DNA from: Aphrocallistes beatrix
Lineage: Eukaryota; Porifera; Hexactinellida; Sceptrulophora; Aphrocallistidae
Assembly: GCA_963281255.1 (NCBI GenBank)
Contig: OY725498.1
Coordinates: 1,116,001 to 1,180,000 of the forward strand
DNA length: 64,000 nucleotides
Reading direction: 5' to 3'
The first letter of the stretch is position 1. Each line of letters starts with the position of its first letter. A model generated the notes under the pieces. The model made no database searches, had not been told where the DNA came from, and saw only the letters and a list, made by a program, of their open reading frames with translations. Below are positions 28,909-38,700 of this stretch, piece by piece. Both the position numbers and the translations under genes were made by a program.

Positions 28909-29097
28909 TATAAGAAAGCATAGTATATAGTAGAGCATTAGGAGTAGTTTGTATGTGCTAATGCACGTGGCAGAATATTTGTGTGGAATATAATGTATGT
29001 CTGTATCGTTCATTAAATCAATAGTTTCAAATGTCACAAATTAAAAATTTAAAGAAAATCTTCAGGAATTCTAACCAACGATATAGTATTAGGTAAG

Positions 29098-30984
29098 ATG
29101 GATGAAAGCAATGATTCAGAAGCTCCCCACGATATCTCTAAGTCGGTAGAACTGTCACACGAACACGACACTTCCTGTTTAGAACAGCTACTCAGTCAGA
29201 AAGACTTCGTGCTGGAACCATCCGTATTTCCCGTCCTTGATAAATACTTAGCAGAAGGTCACTCACTGGGAGAAGTTTATGAATTACTCTTTGAAGGCTA
29301 CCAGTGCGCTCCGTTCGCCATCCACGTGTTACAGGACCTCCTCACCACTCTAGGCTACACACCCAAGAGCATCAACGAACTGAACATGAACCATTTCGCG
29401 GATTTCATAATGCGCAATTTTGACCCGAAGAAAGCAGACGAGATATTTTCTCGCCACGACATCCCCACGTGGCTTGAGACGATGATAAATGAGAAGTACT
29501 GGAGACAGATGATATACAAGCTACTCGACCTGTATCCAGACTGCCTCATGCTGAAACTAATGCAGGACTTGATCGCTAATTCAGGTTATCACAGCGAACT
29601 CATAAACGTTAAAACAGCCTCTTCCAACTTCCAATACTTCCAAACTATCCTGAACCCTGCCCTCACGAAGATCCTTGGGAATCTGCAGGAGGCGAAGGAT
29701 CCTCACACCAAGTACGGCTCCTCACTGAAGGAATTCACACAGCTGGCGCTCAACAGCCAGCACGCATATTTCCTCGTACAATCCTTCCTGCACTTCCTGA
29801 CCAGTTTTGAGAACAGCCAGCACGCATATTTCCTCGTACAATCCTTCCTGCACTTCCTGACCAGTTTTGAGAACATTCTCGCTCTCACCAAGCAAGAAAC
29901 GAACGCTTCGGAAGAGCTACCCTCCAACTCACTGCACAGCCAGAACAGATTCCTAGTGCAGTACCTCTCCTACCACTTGACGAGAGAGGCACGCAGGAAG
30001 GGGCTGGACGTGACGAGGATAGACCTCCTGGTCAAACAGATCCCATGCGATCATCAAGTTCTCGCCTCCATCGCTTCGATACTGACGAAGGACGCACTGC
30101 ATATCTCAGACGTCAATACGATATTCGAGCACTTCAAGACAGAGCAGTCCTCTTCGATATCTGTCCAGCTCTTGAGGGTCCCTCAGCTGCTCAAGCTGCT
30201 GGTAGACGAGATCTTCCACCCGAACGGGTCTACGAATGCGGATCAGATTGAGAAGTGCACCTTCCTCCTCGCGTTTGCAGTTACAGTTCAGCTGTCAGAT
30301 CTTGCGCCCGATTCTACACCTCCTGACAACCAAGCGGAACTCCAGGAGACGATAGAAGTGATTCAAGCCTCTAACTCCATCTGTAGACAGCTGTCTCAAA
30401 ACCTGTCCGACCTCCAAACGCACTTCTCCAACCTGATCCTGTTCATGGCATACCCCGTGGTTTCCAAAGGAGTGTTATGCTGGCTCTCCCACATCCTCAA
30501 GTGGGCAGATTTCTACCAGGTGTACCCAATACACGGCCACGTGTACTTTGCATTGTTGGATGAGATCTCAGAGAAGCATTGCCTCCTCCATGCTGACGTA
30601 TTTCAACTGTTAGTGGAGCTATTCGAGGCTTCTAATGAAGGAACGGAGATTTACCACGAGTTAGAGATACAACAGGCAGTATTGGACCATATGATACACT
30701 TGTTTGTGTGCGGGTACTCTATAGAAGTGGTCAACTACATCCTAGAGTGCATTGAGAAGGGAAGCTATGATCAGTCGTTGATACGTCATTTTGTGTGTGA
30801 AGTACTGACTGTTATCTCGCCGCCCTACTCGCCAGAACTCACTCACCTACTCTACGCTATCGTCGCTAACCAAGAGATATCAGGCCCTCTACAGAACCAG
30901 GATAAAACTGACCCTGTGTCGGAGTTCTTGGCTCATGCGGTCCTCAAAAAGAAAAAGAAAAAGTCAAATATTGCAAATCAATAA
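29098..30984 (+). CDS. NELFCD: NELF-C/D (TH1-like), negative elongation factor subunit
   Basis: Single-exon protein of 628 residues. Landmarks of the all-helical TH1 fold: FDPKKADEIFS, PTWLETMI, YPDCLMLKLMQDLI, LLDEISEKHCLLH, LIRHFVCEVLTVISPPYSPEL and DPVSEFLAHAV. NELF-C/D bridges NELF-A and NELF-B in the complex that holds RNA polymerase II at promoter-proximal pauses. Human NELF-C/D has 590 residues; 20 of the extra residues come from an exact 60-bp tandem duplication (29752-29871, NSQHAYFLVQSFLHFLTSFE twice). The C-terminus is lysine-rich. The ATG is 5 nt after AGTATTAG, only 189 bp after POLA2. Confidence 0.95.
   Translation: MDESNDSEAPHDISKSVELSHEHDTSCLEQLLSQKDFVLEPSVFPVLDKYLAEGHSLGEVYELLFEGYQCAPFAIHVLQDLLTTLGYTPKSINELNMNHFADFIMRNFDPKKADEIFSRHDIPTWLETMINEKYWRQMIYKLLDLYPDCLMLKLMQDLIANSGYHSELINVKTASSNFQYFQTILNPALTKILGNLQEAKDPHTKYGSSLKEFTQLALNSQHAYFLVQSFLHFLTSFENSQHAYFLVQSFLHFLTSFENILALTKQETNASEELPSNSLHSQNRFLVQYLSYHLTREARRKGLDVTRIDLLVKQIPCDHQVLASIASILTKDALHISDVNTIFEHFKTEQSSSISVQLLRVPQLLKLLVDEIFHPNGSTNADQIEKCTFLLAFAVTVQLSDLAPDSTPPDNQAELQETIEVIQASNSICRQLSQNLSDLQTHFSNLILFMAYPVVSKGVLCWLSHILKWADFYQVYPIHGHVYFALLDEISEKHCLLHADVFQLLVELFEASNEGTEIYHELEIQQAVLDHMIHLFVCGYSIEVVNYILECIEKGSYDQSLIRHFVCEVLTVISPPYSPELTHLLYAIVANQEISGPLQNQDKTDPVSEFLAHAVLKKKKKKSNIANQ
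29752..29871 (+). repeat. Exact 60-bp tandem duplication inside NELFCD
   Basis: Two adjacent identical 60-bp units (29752-29811 and 29812-29871) start AACAGCCAGCACGC and end CCAGTTTTGAG. They keep the frame and double 20 residues within a helical region. No nucleotide has diverged between the units, so the event is very recent or an assembly artefact. Confidence 0.97.
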
Positions 30985-31081
30985 TTCATTATTCTATAGA
31001 GAAAAAAATTGACATCAACAACAAATTGCACGAAATATTTGTCGTTCAAAAGAAAAAGACCCCGTGCTTAATGATATGACT

Positions 31082-31155
31082 GCCCAGTTAGCTCAGTTGG
31101 CTAGAGCATCAGGCTTTTAACCTGAGGGCCGTGGGTTCGAGTCCCATACTGGGCA
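31082..31155 (+). tRNA. tRNA-Lys (anticodon TTT)
   Basis: A 7-bp acceptor stem (GCCCAGT / ACTGGGC), D arm GCTC-AGTTGGCTA-GAGC, anticodon arm TCAGG-CTTTTAA-CCTGA with anticodon TTT, T arm with GGTTCGAGTCC, and discriminator A. Internal A box TAGCTCAGTTGG and B box GGTTCGAGTCC are present. A TTTTT pol III terminator follows at about 31161. No intron and no encoded CCA, as expected of a eukaryotic nuclear tRNA gene. Confidence 0.96.
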
Positions 31156-31437
31156 TCCACTTTTTGTTCAACTTAGATATTATGGCACAAGGGATAACTT
31201 AGTGAAATTGAACATTTGAAATATTAGCAACAAATCCATAATTTTTAATCGATACGGGGCTGGTGGTTAAGAGAAATATAATTTAATTTTAAAGTGCTGC
31301 AACACAATACAATAAAATGCACGTAATGCTTATACTTTTTGCCTATACATACATAATAGACATATTGCTTACACATAATTTGTTATCTACCTGATTTGCT
31401 CTAGCAAACTCATTTATTGGTCATCTATCTGCCCTCA
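31156..31437. other. Spacer downstream of tRNA-Lys, no feature seen
   Basis: AT-rich sequence with no ORF, repeat or RNA gene that I can support. It marks the start of the 3.7-kb gene-free, repeat-rich block that ends at the deoxynucleoside kinase gene. Confidence 0.5.
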
Positions 31438-31521
31438 AAATATTTTAACCCCCTTGAAATATGTGTTCCCTCTTGACACGCTTCAAGAGGGAACACATAT
31501 TTCAAGGGGGTTAAAATATTT
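31438..31521. repeat. Perfect hairpin, 39-bp arms, 6-nt loop
   Basis: The left arm begins AAATATTTTAACCCCC and ends CCTCTTGA, the loop is CACGCT, and the right arm is the exact complement. The design (long perfect arms, 6-nt loop) matches the hairpin at 26825-26886, yet the sequences are unrelated. Confidence 0.94.
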
Positions 31522-31953
31522 AAAAGTTTTGAAATATTCGTTTCTGGGTACGGATATTTCGGAGTACATATATTCTGCGACAGGTCTCTCAATAGCCAGT
31601 TGTTGGCTGGATGTGGCGTTCGGTGTCTTATGTCTCCTTTTAGATATGAATTATACCCTAATACCTTAAGAACATGTCACTTGACTTTTTGTTAGCAAAA
31701 TCCATAGTACATTGATGGGTTATTAAAACTCCAGTTATAACTAGAGTTAGTTCATATATTAAAAAGTCCATTGCGCATGCGCAATCGTCACATTGCGCAT
31801 GATCAATTGCCACATTAGGGAGGAATACAATCCCAATGGTGAAGAATGGAGGCTTCTAGGTCCTATTGATCCTCTGCTCGGTCCGAGGCGTTTTAGTAAG
31901 ATATTGGATCAAAAAATGAGCCGAAATGAGGCTTTGTTACGCTAAAAATATCT

Positions 31954-32245
31954 GAAGTTATAACTGAAGTTATAACTGCAGTTATAACTGGAGTTATAAC
32001 TGAAGTTATAACTGGAGTTATAACTGAAGTTATAACTGCAGTTATAACTCCAGTTATAACTGGAGTTATAACTGAAGTTATAACTGGAGTTATAACTGGA
32101 GTTATAACTGAAGTTATAACTGGAGTTATAACTGGAGTTATAACTGCAGTTATAACTGGAGTTATAACTGGAGTTATAACTGGAGTTATAACTGGAGTTA
32201 TAACTTCAGTTATAACCGAAGTTATAACTGGAGTTATAACTGGAC
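31954..32245. repeat. Palindrome-linker array C, 12-bp period
   Basis: About 24 copies of the 10-bp palindrome AGTTATAACT are joined by a 2-nt linker that varies among GA, GC, GG, CC and TC. Further short blocks of the same unit lie at 32341-32387, 32455-32520 and 34364-34450. Open frames through it (ITPV repeats) come from the unit composition and are not genes. Confidence 0.92.
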
Positions 32246-32476
32246 ATATACTAAAAAGTCCATTGCGCATGCGCAATCGTCACATTGCGCATGATCAATT
32301 GCTACATTGCGCATGCACAATGGACTTTTCAATACCTCGTTAGTTATAACTGGAGTTATAACTGCAGTTATAACTTCAGTTATTAAGTTATGTAGCAATT
32401 GATCATGCGCAATGTGACGATTGCGCATGCGCAATGGACTTTTTAGTATATGTCCAGTTATAACTCCAGTTATAAC
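32221..32476. repeat. Inverted repeat with about 87-bp arms carrying GCGCATGCGC
   Basis: Arm 32221-32307 is the near-exact reverse complement of 32390-32476. Each arm holds CATATACTAAAAAGTCC, TTGCGCATGCGCAA and GCGCATGATCAATTGC. A single related arm is at 31760-31815. The spacer carries three more array C units. Probably a fold-back element embedded in array C. Confidence 0.88.
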
Positions 32477-33203
32477 TGCAGTTATAACTCCAGTTATGAC
32501 TTCAGTTATAACTCCAGTCATAGCATTCTATATACTAAGGCAATGGCACTCACCAAAAAATTGGTACCATGGATTGGTTAAATACTTCAATCCTAAAACC
32601 GTTAATTAAATAACTGTTATTATCAACTATATAATTATCTCATATTGTGAGTTCATGGTTGTTTGAATATTCATTTTGAAAATATTATGTAACCACAATA
32701 TTTATATTTACTTCACATACAACACTAGTGTATTACAATAATGTATTATTTTGCTGCATATTATTTCTATTACTCATTTATAATACCTCACTTGACAATA
32801 CTAATTGCATAAATCATTTGGACGAGATGTCTTGTCTCGTGCCTGACTCGACTTCCAATTACAGAGGAGTAGAACACTTCATGAAGTTTTTCAATTTCCT
32901 AAAGATGGTGCTCGTCGTGAAAATGGTATTGAGCCATTCCAAGACGTGTGAATACTACCAGAACAACAAGATCACGGGTGAGTGATTTCTTAAGTAATGT
33001 AGTTCATTATTCTAGAATCATGCATATATACATACTCAAGTTGGGTAGAACAATTGACTGAATTTAAAAGACCAAGAAAAAGTGTTGCCTTCCCCAAATT
33101 TAGTAAATGCAATCCTCGTTACTACAAAAACGTGGGCATAAATACCTTTTTTTAAATTCGGACAAGTGCAATTTAACTAAACGTGCTCCAAATTAACATC
33201 GGG

Positions 33204-33262
33204 ACATTTCGCCTTTCCAACCTAACAAGCCTGCTGGTTGTCAGGTTGGAAAGGCGAAATGT
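33204..33262. repeat. Hairpin, 20-bp arms
   Basis: ACATTTCGCCTTTCCAACCT and its exact complement flank a 19-nt spacer that itself pairs partly (ACAA / TTGT). It is the third clean hairpin in this part of the window; sequence unrelated to the others. Confidence 0.88.
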
Positions 33263-33436
33263 AATTTTGGCCCTTAAGATTTTCTATTAGTCAACTTCAG
33301 CCGGACTGTTAGCTTATATCATGGATAAGAACAGTGTAGACCAGAACTAAACTGTTGAGTTCTTGAAATTCGTTAATGATGTTTAGGAAATGTTCAATGT
33401 GAATTGGGTAGGGAAGAATAGTCGTTTAACGACGAT

Positions 33437-33590
33437 CATAGGCGTAACTATTTTGATTTTTTCATGGTTAGCTGGGGTGGCGAGATTTGTAAACATATAT
33501 CAAACTAATGTGGCATGTCACCCCAAGTCAACATAACATTTAGGTATGTGGTGGCACGCTACCCCTGCCACCCCTGGAGTTACACCTATG
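33437..33590. mobile_element. 154-bp hAT-like MITE (CATAGGYG termini)
   Basis: Ends CATAGGCGTAACT and (inverted) CATAGGTGTAACT are flanked by the exact 8-bp duplication ACGACGAT (33429-33436 and 33591-33598). The termini resemble those of 14505-14857. Non-coding. Confidence 0.9.
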
Positions 33591-33846
33591 ACGACGATGT
33601 ATCTGCACCCTCAGCAGAAATTTAAAACATTTATTCTGGCTCTTCCCGTACTAATATTATTCATTTGGCATGTGCTACTATGGAACTAAAACATTGTATA
33701 CACTTCTAATAAAGTTAAGACCTATATATAATGCACTAGTATTGAAACAAGAGAATAGTAAACTGGCTAAATTCAAGAACTAATTTAATATATTCTCTGT
33801 TTATTTAGTCAACTTCACAGACTGTAGAAATCAACTTCACAGACTG

Positions 33847-34018
33847 TTGACTTGACTTGACTTGACTTCAAGTCAAGTCAAGTCAAGTCAAGTCAAGTCA
33901 AGTCAAGTCAAGTCAAGTCAAGTCATGTCATGTCATGTCATGTCATGTCATGTCATGTCAAGTCAAGTCATGTCATGTCATGTCATGTCATATCATGTCA
34001 TGTCAAGTCAAGTCAAGT
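33847..34018. repeat. Pentanucleotide array AGTCA / TGTCA
   Basis: About 33 copies of a 5-bp unit form homogeneous blocks that switch between CAAGT and CATGT. It starts with four inverted units (CTTGA) that form a dyad with the following CAAGT run. Downstream to 34100 is a longer unit of about 24 bp (CAAGTCTGTC with CTCAAGCTAAGT). Confidence 0.93.
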
Positions 34019-34560
34019 CTGTCCCTCAAGCTAAGTCAAGTCTGTCTCTTAAGCTAAGTCAAGTCTGTCTCTCAAGCTAAGTCAAGTCTGTCCCTCAAGT
34101 CTCAATATTGTGATTAACTATTCTTTTGATATTTTGTATGTATTAAGTATTAAATAATTCGACTATGTGCATTAAAAACCAAATAATATATCTCATTTCA
34201 ATTGTTCTGAAATAATAGTTAGTTTGTCAGGGGGGTGAATGCCTAAATTGATGGAAAATTGAAATATCTACAATATCAAAATTATTGGTTTTGAAGTATT
34301 TAACCAATCCATGGTACTAATTTTTTGGTGAGTGCCATTGCCTTAGTATATAGAATGCTATGCTCCAGTTGTAACTGCAGTTATAACTCCAGTTATGACT
34401 TCAGTTATAACTCCAGTTATATCTCCAGTTATAACTCCAGTTATAACTCTTTTAAATGCCTATTTTACGGAATATCCCATTCCGAATATTACAAATGCTT
34501 AATTTCCAGAGTACGGAATGGTTTCGTTCCATTCCATAAATTAGGTATGTCCAAATGCTG

Positions 34561-34664
34561 CAGCATAGCATTCTATACATAGCGATTTTAGGATTGAATA
34601 TACTAAGCAATCCATGGTACTATTTTTTTGGTGACTGCCATTGCCTTATGTATAGAATGCTATG
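34561..34664. mobile_element. About 104-bp MITE with CATAGCATTCTATACATA ends
   Basis: The termini are inverted copies of GCATAGCATTCTATACATA, and the interior shares the CAATCCATGGTACTA block with the arms at 32503-32600 and 34263-34400. Non-coding. Confidence 0.7.
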
Positions 34665-34898
34665 GCTGCAGTTTTTCCTTCCTTCTCTTACTTAACAATT
34701 TCCAAACATGGTATTTATTCATGTTGTTCATATAGTTCCTAGAGCACAAAATAAGTGAATATGTATTGACATGCAATGAAGTGTAAAATCTAATCCCGTA
34801 TGAAGTGAATATATTGAGAATTTTGTAGATTGAGAAGATGTATTTGAAATCCAAACAGTAAGTCCTATAAATGCTAGATAATCCCACTTTGTGTCATA

Positions 34899-35594
34899 TT
34901 ATGCATGAACTGATTTCGGCGCTTTCAGCTTCTCCAATGCCTGCCAAATCTGCGTGGACATCTTATTATGGATGGCTGCATCTGAGGTGAGATCCACATC
35001 TCCATCCAGGATCAATACAGGTGTGTTTCTATGCCACGCCCAGTTCCCAGGAGTCCCAAGCCAGGACTCGTAGCATCCGTGTAGTGCCTGGAGAAACGAT
35101 AGCGGAACCGACTTCTCTTCTTTTCTACTCCGCTCGTAGAGGCGCTTCAAACAAGTTTCCGGAGATGCCTTCATATAAATGATCAGGTCGAGTGAAGGAG
35201 GTTTCTGCTGAATCAGCCATTGGAACCAGTGGTCAAAGCAGTTGAATTCTAACTGCTCGAGAGCTTTGCTATCGTGTAGGGTTTTGACGAAACAGTAGCG
35301 ACTGCTGAAGACCGACCGTTCCATCAGAAACAGGGGCTTAGTCTGAGGGGTGTGGTGAACATCTAACATGGTGAGCATCACGTACTTCTGGAAGAGATAT
35401 GCATAGCGAGGAGAATCCTGGTAGTAACGTGCTAGCAGGTTTTCTCCATCGATATCTCGCCACTTATCCACCGGCTCAAAGTGCACTTCAGTATGCGGTC
35501 CCTTAGAGAGATGACGTAACAGCGTGCTCTTGCCACAGGCTATATTACCCTCTATAGCAACACGGAATTGATTTGATTCAAGAAGTTCCATCAT
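34899..35594 (-). CDS. Deoxynucleoside kinase (dCK/dGK/TK2 family)
   Basis: Single-exon protein of 231 residues. P-loop GNIACGKST (16-24), substrate-side HFEPVDKW, ERS (92-94) preceding the active-site arginine, and LID segment RLYERSRKEE (151-160). These enzymes phosphorylate deoxynucleosides in the salvage pathway. Similarity looks nearest to TK2 and insect dNK; the substrate range cannot be read safely. No N-terminal mitochondrial presequence is evident, so it is probably cytosolic or nuclear. The ATG is 8 nt after AGAATAG. It is divergent from URB2, 172 bp apart, probably sharing a promoter region. Confidence 0.92.
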   Translation of the reverse strand: MMELLESNQFRVAIEGNIACGKSTLLRHLSKGPHTEVHFEPVDKWRDIDGENLLARYYQDSPRYAYLFQKYVMLTMLDVHHTPQTKPLFLMERSVFSSRYCFVKTLHDSKALEQLEFNCFDHWFQWLIQQKPPSLDLIIYMKASPETCLKRLYERSRKEEKSVPLSFLQALHGCYESWLGTPGNWAWHRNTPVLILDGDVDLTSDAAIHNKMSTQIWQALEKLKAPKSVHA

Positions 35595-35766
35595 AGTAAA
35601 CGCTATTCTAATTCTAACATGTAATTTCTAAAGATCAGACTTTCAGGCGAACGAGAAATGTTGGGTTGTAGCGTGCGCTTAATGAAAACAAGGAGGAACT
35701 AAATATGTCTTCCTAAATCTTTCGTAAAGTTAGATATATTTTGGTATTTTTATTATTCTATAGGTA

Positions 35767-38700
35767 ATGACTAATTTGGTAGCGAACTGGCTGAAGCTAA
35801 ACAAACTCCTGGACAAGTATGCGAGAGAGGATCGAGACATAATTTTTGCAGTTCACTACGATATTCAGTTGCACTCCATTCTAGTCGACACCTTCTCGTA
35901 TCCTAACAACACAGCTATACATTATGCTGCCATTGTTCTACCCAAACTTCTATCCTTCCCGTCTGCTGTAGTATTATTCTCTTCTTTAGAGAAGAGTTCA
36001 ATAATTCTACGGAGTATTCTCGAAATAGTTAAAGATACGGGTGTGGAGGTTGAGACATGTCTCTCACGTTTTGTGGAACACTATTCGCATTTACAAGTTA
36101 ACTGTCCTAACATCAGGAGAGTGTGTAGTGTGTTCTGTCTAAATCTGTTCGATGTTTCAATTGAATTCATGGACAAATCTAATCAAGATGTAGAGTGCAG
36201 TGGTATTAATAATATACTTGAAAATGCGCTCTTCAACACAAATCTTTGTGAAGATTATGCAAATTTTTTCTCGAAGAAGCTTAGAAAAACAGATCACATT
36301 CAAAAAGTTTTTTCGGTCTTAAAGAATTTAGGCGACAAGCAAGATTTGCGAATCTTGACACCTTTGTATAACTTCCTTCCGGCATTATTCACATATTTTC
36401 TCAACGCATATCCGAAATTTCAACCAAAATGCAAGAAGTTCCACTTGATAGCATTCACTGAATTTATTGACGGACTCGACATGTACACTAGTCAATCTGA
36501 CTCGACTCAACTTATCGAGTCGAGAGTTCTGTGTTTGGGACGAATGTTAGATGCTATTGAAGTGCATTTCCGTACTTTTCCTAAAGACGAGGAGATAATA
36601 GCCGCACAATCAGAAACCTTCGCTCCTTTAATAACTAAACTCATTGAGCTATACCCTGACCATCCGGTAGGGACAGCTAGCTGCATGATCAGTATTCAGA
36701 AAATTAATCATATCATAATGGAGAAGTATCTTCAAATCATTTTTGAATCAGTACTCAAAACAGGTGTTGGGAGCAGCACACTTCTGAATCACATATTCCA
36801 GATATACTCCCGGTTAAACCAATTGGATAAGTTGGTGCAGATTGTGGTAGAGGCAGTGGAAGAACTAGATGAGCTTCGTTTTCCGAATATTCCTGAATTT
36901 AACAACGCTGTACAAAACACCTTCACCACTACCTCACTGAGCATGTGTAACAGGTGTATCCACCTGCTGTTAGCTAGAATCGAGAGTAATGACAGTCTGT
37001 TTATTCTTTGTGAAATCCTTCGTCATATTATCTCTGTGGTTCCAGTAGGAGAACTCAGTAACACCTCTTCACAACGAGACACCTACATACAACTCATTAC
37101 TCAACTGAATATGGCACTGCACAAGTATGCAAGTGCAAAGTTATCATCTAACACTGCTTGTTGGTTTATTTTGAGTTTCTATTCCTTACTGGATTCTTTC
37201 ATTAGCTCACTGCTTGTCCTCAACCGATTGCCTTTCTCTAGAGATTGGGTTGTGTCGATAGAACTTGTTGATATGTCCTACAATGACACAGGTATCATTC
37301 CGACGAATTGGGGGAAGAAATGGTGCCAGATTCTTTCAAAGATGGATGAACATATATTGAAAGTGATTCACGAGATGGAACTGAATATCTTGCTATCCTT
37401 GTCTCGCTTTTCTCACCCTCCTTTTGATATTACATCTAAAGAGGTTTTGGATCTACTCTCAGAGAGAGTGACACATACAATCACATCTAGCACAAGTCCT
37501 TATATCGTCAGGACAATCCTCCAGTACTGGGAAGGGGTTCTAAGCGAATTGAATCATGGAGCGAAATTAAAGGTAGCAGAATACATCGTACACTATATGA
37601 ACTCATCCGAACATAACACACATTTCAAACAGATAATAACTAGCAACCAGTTCAAGGAAATTACAATTCTACACCCTTACATTGCTTATAGTATCACGCA
37701 TCAAATATTGAGTCTGATGGACTCCATGAAGGATTGCAAGCTAACACTCGTAACAAAGTTAATCCATTTCTTTCTCACTTTGATAAGGCAACTTGATGGG
37801 AATTTTATGGAGGAAGATATCACATACCATGAATTAGCTTGTTCCGTCATTCAACTAATCAGTGGTAACCTTGTTCCAGGAGCTCGATTAGACGGAAAAA
37901 TAGATAAACGTGAAATTGGTAGACTCTTAAATTTATTAGATATTCTACCTCTCTACTATCTGACAATCGAGATAAAGATCAACTTGCTGATAGGATTCCA
38001 GGGCTGCGTAACTATGCTGGGAATTAGCAAGGAAACAGCTGAGCGAATAGTGATCTATTCCACAGCTCTGTTACGAGGAATTAATGATAACGTGCCCAGA
38101 TCAGGTGTGAAGATTAAACACATGCAAGAATATCTGTGCACATTTGAATTATTCGCAAAATATATCTACAGTATCGCAAAGGAAAATGAGATGGACACGT
38201 GTACCTGCTACAGGCTGTTTACAGAGATGAGTTCGCTTCTGTTCAGCAGAATGCCTGTACAATTCAACTCCCTGACTAGATATGCTACCGGTATGTGGGA
38301 AGATCTGTTAGAGAGTGGATCAACAGCACAAGCAAATGGACTGCTGATAGAAATCACTCGCTCTCTCATCAGTGTAGCTATAAACGTGTGGGTGGAATTT
38401 AAATACAAGAATGAGAGCACACAAGGAGATCTCCTAACATCCCTAAACGCAATAATTGAAATCTCAACTCCAATCTTACTCAAACATCTGAAACATCCAA
38501 ATAATAAGAAATCATTACAACTCTTAGCCGTAAATCTAAAATACATTTTCTTATCGAAAAGAACAGATACAAGCCCACGAATAGAAGAAGCAATACTGAA
38601 GATTGCAAGGCAAGCGTTGGAGTTCATAAGAGAGGACACTGTTAATGACGTCATAACCTTAGAAGCAGTTAGTTCCATAGCTGATACACTGCGGCAACAT

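Larger units (their letters stand above)
32503..34400. mobile_element. Large fold-back element candidate, about 95-bp inverted arms
   Basis: Segment 32503-32600 (CATAGCATTCTATATAC, AAGGCAATGGCACTCACC, ACCATGGATTGGTTAAAT) is inverted at 34263-34400 with few changes. The 1.6-kb interior has other small repeats but no convincing gene. A possible exon at 32728-32980 lacks an ATG. Whether the arms are ends of one element or two separate insertions of one family (compare 34561-34664) cannot be settled here. Confidence 0.5.

Noticed and set aside
31893..32521. Open frames of ITPV repeats on both strands
   Set aside because: They are translations of array C; no start context or non-repeat domain.
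32728..32985. Possible signal-peptide exon ending in a GTGAGT donor
   Set aside because: There is no ATG before the hydrophobic part, no matching downstream exon was found, and it lies inside repeats.
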